Shown: one piece after another, positions 59,096-64,000 of the stretch | Layout: each line of letters opens with the position of its first letter | How positions within the stretch are numbered: position 1 is the stretch's first letter | NCBI GenBank assembly: GCA_947304185.1 | Contig: CAMZAM010000006.1 | Coordinates: forward strand, 1 to 64,000 | Direction of reading: 5' to 3' | DNA from: an uncultured Bacteroidales bacterium | GTDB lineage: Bacteria; Bacteroidota; Bacteroidia; Bacteroidales; F082 | Length of the DNA stretch: 64,000 nt | Notes under the pieces: model-generated | Database searches by the model: none | Told to the model about the DNA's origin: nothing | The model's input: only the letters and a program-made list of their open reading frames with translations | Made by a program: the position numbers and the translations under genes

Positions 59096-59833
59096 ATGGC
59101 TGAAAACTTAGTAATCATCCCGACATATAACGAGAAAGAGAATATCGAGAAAATCATCCGATACGTCTTCAACCTCCCGATGGCATTCGATATTTTGGTT
59201 GTTGAGGATAACAGTCCAGATGGCACCGCCGACATCGTGAAAGGTCTGATGAAGGAGTTCCCCGACAGGCTTTTCATTGAGGAGAGAAAAGGCAAACTCG
59301 GTCTCGGCACGGCTTACATCCATGGCTTTAAGTGGGCATTAGAGCGTGATTATCAGTATGTTACGGAGATGGATGCTGACTTTTCGCATAATCCTGACGA
59401 TCTCATCCGCCTACACGACGCCTGCGCCAACGGTGCCGACTTGGCAATCGGCTCACGTTACAAATGCGGCGTGAACGTGGTAAACTGGCCGATGGGACGA
59501 GTGTTGATGTCGTATTACGCCTCCGCCTACGTACGTTTTGTGACGAGGATGAAGGTGCGTGACACCACGGCAGGTTTTGTGTGTTACACACGTAAGGTGT
59601 TGGAAACCATCGACTTCGACAGAATCAAATTTATTGGATATGCCTTCCAGATTGAGATGAAATACACTGCTTGGAAGCTCGGATTTAAGATTGAAGAGGT
59701 GTCGATCATCTTCACCGACAGACGTGAGGGCACGTCAAAGATGTCGGGAGGTATATTCAGAGAGGCTATCTTCGGAGTCATTAACCTGAGATGGAGAGGC
59801 ATGTGGGGCAAGATAAAACCAAGAAAGAAGTGA
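59096..59833 (+). CDS. Polyprenol monophosphomannose synthase-like glycosyltransferase (GT2)
   Basis: Protein of 245 residues. GT2 features: LVIIPTYNEKENIEKI at the start, VVEDNSPDGTADIV (first Asp motif), TEMDADFSHNPDDL (metal Asp) and a late FTDRREGTSKMSG. It should move a mannose or similar sugar from a nucleotide donor to a polyprenyl phosphate on the inner face of the membrane. ATG 59096 is used; a TTG at 59081 overlaps the previous stop. It ends in a TGATG overlap with pyrC. Confidence 0.9.
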   Translation: MAENLVIIPTYNEKENIEKIIRYVFNLPMAFDILVVEDNSPDGTADIVKGLMKEFPDRLFIEERKGKLGLGTAYIHGFKWALERDYQYVTEMDADFSHNPDDLIRLHDACANGADLAIGSRYKCGVNVVNWPMGRVLMSYYASAYVRFVTRMKVRDTTAGFVCYTRKVLETIDFDRIKFIGYAFQIEMKYTAWKLGFKIEEVSIIFTDRREGTSKMSGGIFREAIFGVINLRWRGMWGKIKPRKK

Positions 59834-61188
59834 TGGGATATATCATCAAAAACGCGACACTTGTCAACGAGGGTAAGACCACGCTGGCAAGTGTTGTCAT
59901 TTCCGGCGACCGAATTGAGAAAATTTTGGTTGGAAATAATGATTTTTCCAAATGGAATAATTATGAAATAATAGATGCTCAAGGAAAATATTTGATTCCC
60001 GGCATCATCGACGAGCACGTGCATTTCCGTGAGCCTGGGTTGACGCAGAAGGCTGATATGTTTACCGAGAGCAGGGCCGCGGTGGCGGGAGGTGTGACGT
60101 CGTTTATGGACATGCCGAACACTAACCCGCAGACCACGACAATCGAGCATTTGGAACAGAAACTCGCCACCGCGGCCAATAAATCGGCGGCTAATTTCTC
60201 GTTTTATCTGGGGGCGACAAACGATAACATCGATGAGATTAAGAAAGTCGACCCGAAGAAAGTGTGCGGTGTCAAGCTGTTTATGGGATCGAGCACCGGT
60301 AACATGCTTGTGAACGAAGATGACGCCTTGGTAAGTCTGTTCAAGGAGTCACCATGCCTGATAGCTGCACATTGCGAGGATGAACAGATGATTCACGCTA
60401 ACACAGTGTGCTGTAAAGACTTAACCGCAAAAGGCGAAGTTATTGCTGATGCCGGAATACATCCTTTTGTCAGGACGACAGAGGCTTGTTATAAGTCGAC
60501 AGCCAAGGCAGTGGAGATGGCGACGAAATTCGGTGCAAGATTGCATGTGCTGCATATATCTACAAAATCGGAGCTGACGCTGTTTAGAAACGATATCGCA
60601 TTGAAAGACAAGAAGATAACGGCAGAGACATGTCCGCATTATCTCACTTTCTGCGACAAAGATTACGAAGAAAAAGGCTTTGCCATCAAGTGTAATCCAG
60701 CTATCAAGATGGCATCTGACCGTGAGTTGTTGCGGCATGCTATCGTCGACGGACATATCGACACCATCGGCACCGACCATGCGCCGCATCTGTGGCAAGA
60801 GAAGATGACCGACGACTATTTCACGGCGAAATCTGGCTTCCCGTCAATACAAAACAGCCTTGATATGATGCTTAATCTCTATCATCAAGGCCTAATTTCA
60901 TTGGAGAAAATCGTTGAGTTGATGTGTCATAATCCGGCCATCCTTTATCAGATAAAGGGTAGGGGTTTCATCCGCGAAGGCTATTATGCCGACCTAGTTT
61001 TGGTCGATTTGAATCATGAAAAAGTGATTAAAAACGATGATATGCTTTACAAATGCGGCTGGACTCCATACGATGGAATAAAGGTGAAATCGCAGGTTAC
61101 GCATACTTTCGTGAACGGAAATCTCGTTTATCACGAAGGGAAAGTTGTGGATAATATTTTTGGAAAACCATTGGAATTTGAACGTTAG
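59833..61188 (+). CDS. pyrC: Dihydroorotase (class I)
   Basis: Enzyme of 451 residues in pyrimidine synthesis that closes carbamoyl aspartate to dihydroorotate. Metal and catalytic motifs: GIIDEHVHFREPG near 58, GSSTGNMLVNEDD, LHVLHIST, ETCPHYLTF and GTDHAPH near 313. The start codon is set by the TGATG overlap with the glycosyltransferase gene. It is the middle gene of a four-gene operon. Confidence 0.95.
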   Translation: MGYIIKNATLVNEGKTTLASVVISGDRIEKILVGNNDFSKWNNYEIIDAQGKYLIPGIIDEHVHFREPGLTQKADMFTESRAAVAGGVTSFMDMPNTNPQTTTIEHLEQKLATAANKSAANFSFYLGATNDNIDEIKKVDPKKVCGVKLFMGSSTGNMLVNEDDALVSLFKESPCLIAAHCEDEQMIHANTVCCKDLTAKGEVIADAGIHPFVRTTEACYKSTAKAVEMATKFGARLHVLHISTKSELTLFRNDIALKDKKITAETCPHYLTFCDKDYEEKGFAIKCNPAIKMASDRELLRHAIVDGHIDTIGTDHAPHLWQEKMTDDYFTAKSGFPSIQNSLDMMLNLYHQGLISLEKIVELMCHNPAILYQIKGRGFIREGYYADLVLVDLNHEKVIKNDDMLYKCGWTPYDGIKVKSQVTHTFVNGNLVYHEGKVVDNIFGKPLEFER

Positions 61189-61191
61189 AAT

Positions 61192-61647
61192 ATGAAGAAA
61201 CTATTGATAGTCATAATGTTGGCGCTTGTTTTTGTCGCTTGTCAAGACAATCAAGTGCGTCATGTGCAGAAGGTGGCTTATTATTATGCCGAGACCGACT
61301 TGCCTTGGGTTATTTATTATTACGATGTTGTCGGCGCTGACTCCACCTGGGTAGAGGAGAGATGGTTTCATGAAAACGGTGTGCTTATGTTGGAAGGTCA
61401 AATCGTTGATAATCAACGTGAAGGCGAATTTAGAGGCTATTTCCCTAGTGGTGAGTTGATGAGCGTCGGCAGCTATGTGAATGGTAAACGTGAAGGTAGG
61501 GGTAAGATTTATTACGACAACGGTCAGGTTCATGTCGAGAACGAATATCACGATGACAAACCTGTCGGAATGTGGCGTATATACGACGAATACGGTAATT
61601 TGATTAAAGAAGGCGATTACAAAGATGTTCTCTATCTTTTCAGATGA
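61192..61647 (+). CDS. MORN-repeat lipoprotein (YwqK-like)
   Basis: Protein of 151 residues with lipobox FVAC (cysteine at 17). Four MORN_2-type repeats of about 22 residues follow: WFHENGVLMLEGQIVDNQREGEF, YFPSGELMSVGSYVNGKREGRG, YYDNGQVHVENEYHDDKPVGMW and YDEYGNLIKEGDYKD, each near the pattern Y-x-x-G-x-L-x-x-E-G-x-Y. YwqK-like proteins are sometimes listed as antitoxins, but a lipoprotein form suggests an envelope role. It starts three bases after pyrC and overlaps tadA by 23 bases. Confidence 0.85.
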   Translation: MKKLLIVIMLALVFVACQDNQVRHVQKVAYYYAETDLPWVIYYYDVVGADSTWVEERWFHENGVLMLEGQIVDNQREGEFRGYFPSGELMSVGSYVNGKREGRGKIYYDNGQVHVENEYHDDKPVGMWRIYDEYGNLIKEGDYKDVLYLFR

Positions 61648-62065
61648 AAACTATATGCAGCAGGCTTTGGTCGAAGCGCAAGCCGCTGCCGACGTCGACG
61701 AGGTGCCGGTGGGTGCCGTCGTGGTGGTGAACGACAAGATCATCGCCCGCGCACACAATCAGGTCGAGTTGTTGTCGGATGTCACCGCACACGCTGAGAT
61801 CCTCGCTATCACGGCAGCCTGTAACGCGCTGGGTACTAAATATTTAGATGACTGCACACTCTATGTCACGCTTGAGCCATGTGTGATGTGCGCGGGCGCA
61901 TTGGAACATTGTCATATCAAGAAGGTGGTGTGGGCTTGCGATGACCCGAAAAACGGTTTTCAGCGTTTCGGTAACCTCCTTCATCCGAAAACCGAAATAA
62001 AAACAGGCATCCTCAAGGAAGAATGCCTGCAAGTCTTGACCGATTTCTTTAAGAAGAAACGGTAG
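61625..62065 (+). CDS. tadA: tRNA-specific adenosine deaminase
   Basis: Protein of 146 residues that deaminates A34 to inosine in tRNA-Arg. Zinc motifs are THAEILAI (about 57-64, His and catalytic Glu) and PCVMCAGAL (about 87-95). The start MFSIFSDENYMQQAL fits the family. The gene begins inside the MORN-lipoprotein gene in a different frame, so translation is coupled. Confidence 0.94.
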   Translation: MFSIFSDENYMQQALVEAQAAADVDEVPVGAVVVVNDKIIARAHNQVELLSDVTAHAEILAITAACNALGTKYLDDCTLYVTLEPCVMCAGALEHCHIKKVVWACDDPKNGFQRFGNLLHPKTEIKTGILKEECLQVLTDFFKKKR

Positions 62066-62068
62066 ATT

Positions 62069-63496
62069 TTACTTCACCATATCTCTGAAGAAACGCATCA
62101 GCAGCCTCACATGGATGCCGACGCCGCCTGCCGGTTTGTATGCCTCGGCTTTCTCCATGAACGCTGTTCCAGCGATGTCGAAATGCACCCACGGATAGTC
62201 GGTGAAATGCTCCAGGAACTTACCTGCTGTGCTGGCGCCGCCGTACGCTCCTCCAATATTCTGTATGTCAGCGAGGTCTGACTTGATCATCTCGCCGTAT
62301 TCTTCATACAACGGGAACTTGACAAGGCGTTCGTAAACGCGCTCGCCGACAGCCTCGAGTTGCTTGTATATCTCTTCTGCATTATGTTCCATTGCCACTG
62401 TAGCTACCGGTCCTATTGCTCTTGACGCTGCTCCCGTGAGGGTGGCGAAATCGAACACCATCATAGGATCATACTTTTTGGCATAGGCGAGCGCGTCGGC
62501 GAGAATCAGACGTCCCTCGGCGTCGGTGTTGAGCACCTCAACGGTAGTGCCGTCGTACATGGTGATGATGTCGCCGCATACACGTGCGTTGCCGTCGATA
62601 CGGTTGTCGGTGGCTGGCACGAGAGCTATCACATGAACAGGCAGCTTAGCCTTAGCTACGGCATACACGGTGCATGCCACTGTGGCTGCGCCCGACATGT
62701 CGTCTTTCATGTCGTTCATGAATGTCGAGGTTTTGAGGTTATAGCCTCCGGTGTCGAACACAATGCCTTTGCCCACAAGCACTATAGGTTTCTCGTTGAC
62801 GGGTTTCTCCGGCTTCCATTCAAGGATGGTGAACGTAGGCTCGTCGATGCTTCCAGCGTTGACGGCAAGCAATCCGCCCATCTTCAAGGCCTCGATCTTC
62901 TTTTTATTGAAGACCTCAGCCTCACCACCTACCGAGCGTACCTTCTCACTTATAAACTCTGCCAGTTTCTCGGCGTTGAGATGGTTAACAGGCTCGTTGA
63001 TGAGGTCGCGTGCCATCAGGGTAGCCTCAACGGTGATGTTGAGCTTCTCGACGCAGTCGTCGCATGCTGTTCCCTCAAGGAAATAGATGGTTTTCAAGGT
63101 GTTAGCCTTGGCATCGGTCTTGTATTTCTTGAACTCGTAGTTGGCGAGCATCATACCTTCGGCGCAACCCATCTTCACGCAACGTTTCTCACCGAAGTTT
63201 TGAATCAAAACATCCTCGAACTTATTGGCGTTCAACCATTTGCATATCGAGGCACCTTTCTTGCGGCACTTCTCCATGAACTTGCTCTCATCGACGGTAG
63301 TGTCGACGACGAAGATATGGTAACACTCTGTGTATCTGTTGATTACGACGGTTTTATCCTTATCGTCATCGTAACATTTCTTAACGTAATCTGCTTCTTC
63401 TTTGTTGAGATTGATTTTATCGATATTTTCTATCGAATCAAGGATAAAAACTTTGGCAGAAACCTTGTCGTCGTTTCTAAATTTTAATGTTGTCAT
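62069..63496 (-). CDS. Leucyl aminopeptidase (M17 family)
   Basis: Cytoplasmic two-metal exopeptidase of 475 residues. Metal and catalytic motifs: VGKGIVFDTGGYNLK near 255, MKDDMSGAA near 275 and the signature NTDAEGRLILADAL near 334. The start at ATG 63496 overlaps the stop of the upstream Kdo transferase gene (ATGA); an ORF extension to 63568 lies within that gene. It removes N-terminal residues from short peptides, so it could use products of secreted peptidases. Confidence 0.93.
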   Translation of the reverse strand: MTTLKFRNDDKVSAKVFILDSIENIDKINLNKEEADYVKKCYDDDKDKTVVINRYTECYHIFVVDTTVDESKFMEKCRKKGASICKWLNANKFEDVLIQNFGEKRCVKMGCAEGMMLANYEFKKYKTDAKANTLKTIYFLEGTACDDCVEKLNITVEATLMARDLINEPVNHLNAEKLAEFISEKVRSVGGEAEVFNKKKIEALKMGGLLAVNAGSIDEPTFTILEWKPEKPVNEKPIVLVGKGIVFDTGGYNLKTSTFMNDMKDDMSGAATVACTVYAVAKAKLPVHVIALVPATDNRIDGNARVCGDIITMYDGTTVEVLNTDAEGRLILADALAYAKKYDPMMVFDFATLTGAASRAIGPVATVAMEHNAEEIYKQLEAVGERVYERLVKFPLYEEYGEMIKSDLADIQNIGGAYGGASTAGKFLEHFTDYPWVHFDIAGTAFMEKAEAYKPAGGVGIHVRLLMRFFRDMVK

Positions 63497-64000
63497 GCTA
63501 AAAATTCCTTTAAAACCCTCATTGTCTTTTCGGTTGCACCGATTTTTCCCGCTACGTAATCGTGGCAAATCTTCGATGCTTCCTTGTAAAACGCCTCGTC
63601 GTCGATAAACTTTTGGAACATATTCTCAAGTTCTGCTTGGTTGTTGATGACGAAGGCGCCTTTCAGTTTCACCAAGTCAACGGCCTCCTCGAACGAATGG
63701 TATTTCGGTCCGAAGATCACCGGCACGTCGTAGACGATGGCTTCTTGGATGTTGTGTATGCCGTCGTAGAATCCCGCGCCGATGTATGCAAAGCGGGCGT
63801 ATCTGTAAATCTTTGATAAAATACCTATTTTATTGATTACCAATGTTTTAGTCTGCTTTTTTGGGTCAAAGTCGGTATACAATTGGTAATCATGGAGATG
63901 CGATTCGATCTGTTTGATGTGTGAGTCGGAGATGTCGTGCGGCACCATGATGAAGCAGTAGTCGTTAGGCATTGTCTCGATGAAGCTGTAAAGCAGTCGT
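63493..64000 (-). CDS. waaA: 3-deoxy-D-manno-octulosonic acid (Kdo) transferase, C-terminal part
   Basis: The frame runs off the right edge. About 169 residues of the C-terminal glycosyltransferase domain remain of a protein usually near 410. The GT-B nucleotide-sugar site is visible: IYRYARFAYIGAGFYDGIHNIQEAIVYDVPVIFGPKYHSFEEA, quoted in parts as YIGAGFYDGIHNIQEA and VPVIFGPKYHSF. It adds Kdo to lipid A in lipopolysaccharide synthesis. Translationally coupled to the leucyl aminopeptidase gene. Confidence 0.93.
   Translation of the reverse strand, partial: RLLYSFIETMPNDYCFIMVPHDISDSHIKQIESHLHDYQLYTDFDPKKQTKTLVINKIGILSKIYRYARFAYIGAGFYDGIHNIQEAIVYDVPVIFGPKYHSFEEAVDLVKLKGAFVINNQAELENMFQKFIDDEAFYKEASKICHDYVAGKIGATEKTMRVLKEFLA

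Noticed and set aside
61192-61647. MORN lipoprotein as antitoxin to a neighbouring toxin
   Set aside because: Neighbours are pyrC and tadA, no toxin-like gene is present, and the lipobox points to the envelope. The 'antitoxin' label of the YwqK family is not supported here.
62633-63487. 284-codon plus-strand open frame
   Set aside because: Antisense to the leucyl aminopeptidase gene with no family match; another shadow frame.

Overview
The window reads as chromosomal DNA of an uncultured Bacteroidota bacterium, most likely order Bacteroidales. Three large secreted proteins carry C-terminal type IX secretion (T9SS) sorting domains (starts at 2996, 15290 and 36023). Almost every transcription unit is preceded by the Bacteroidota -7 box TAnnTTTG. 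Several family choices are also typical of the phylum: a MurF-alanine racemase fusion, a fused ResB/CcsA protein, DUF6029, DUF5689 and DUF6359. No phage, insertion sequence, CRISPR array or rRNA operon is seen. The region looks like a stable, densely packed chromosome with many short dispersed palindromic repeats between genes.

Layout. 1-7.9 kb: the end of a di-haem oxidoreductase, a CcsBA cytochrome c maturation protein, then a cobalamin riboswitch leading into a T9SS-exported DUF4465 protein, an acetyl-CoA-hydrolase-family CoA-transferase and a MarC membrane protein. 7.9-15.2 kb (minus): a helix-hairpin-helix protein, a leftward operon (polysaccharide deacetylase, FemAB-like acyltransferase, upp, Na+ symporter) and a family 3 glycosidase lipoprotein. 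15.3-18.7 kb: a gingipain-type C25 peptidase. 18.8-25.5 kb: pssA, an AraC regulator and, divergently, a TolC/HlyD/two-permease export operon that lacks its own ATPase. 25.6-28.9 kb: an MMPL/RND transporter coupled to a polyprenyl diphosphate synthase. 28.9-36.6 kb (minus): a DUF4160/DUF2442 pair, then a 2015-residue T9SS fibronectin-rich protein flanked by two 82-85 residue secreted proteins that share a C-terminal PAP[LI]G[ST]G-helix-basic tail.

36.7-49.2 kb is mostly housekeeping: queA, an S4 RNA-binding protein, der, era, initiator tRNA-Met, a run of redox or envelope proteins (Omp28-like, DUF6029, TlpA-like), manA, an M20 peptidase, a LOG protein, a kinase-dCMP deaminase fusion and pdxA. 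49.3-59.1 kb: murF-alr, a secreted endonuclease/exonuclease/phosphatase enzyme and, divergently, a TonB-dependent receptor with two OB-fold (DUF5689/DUF6359) lipoproteins. This set is a candidate uptake locus, possibly for nucleic acids. 59.1-64 kb: a glycosyltransferase, pyrC, a MORN-repeat lipoprotein and tadA in one tight operon, then a leftward pair of leucyl aminopeptidase and Kdo transferase (cut by the window end).

The observations most worth following are the B12-riboswitch/DUF4465/T9SS unit, the two small proteins flanking the giant adhesin, the divergent nuclease/TonB/OB-fold locus, and the families of palindromic repeats that sit on stop codons, supply stop codons and in one case are translated inside a gene.
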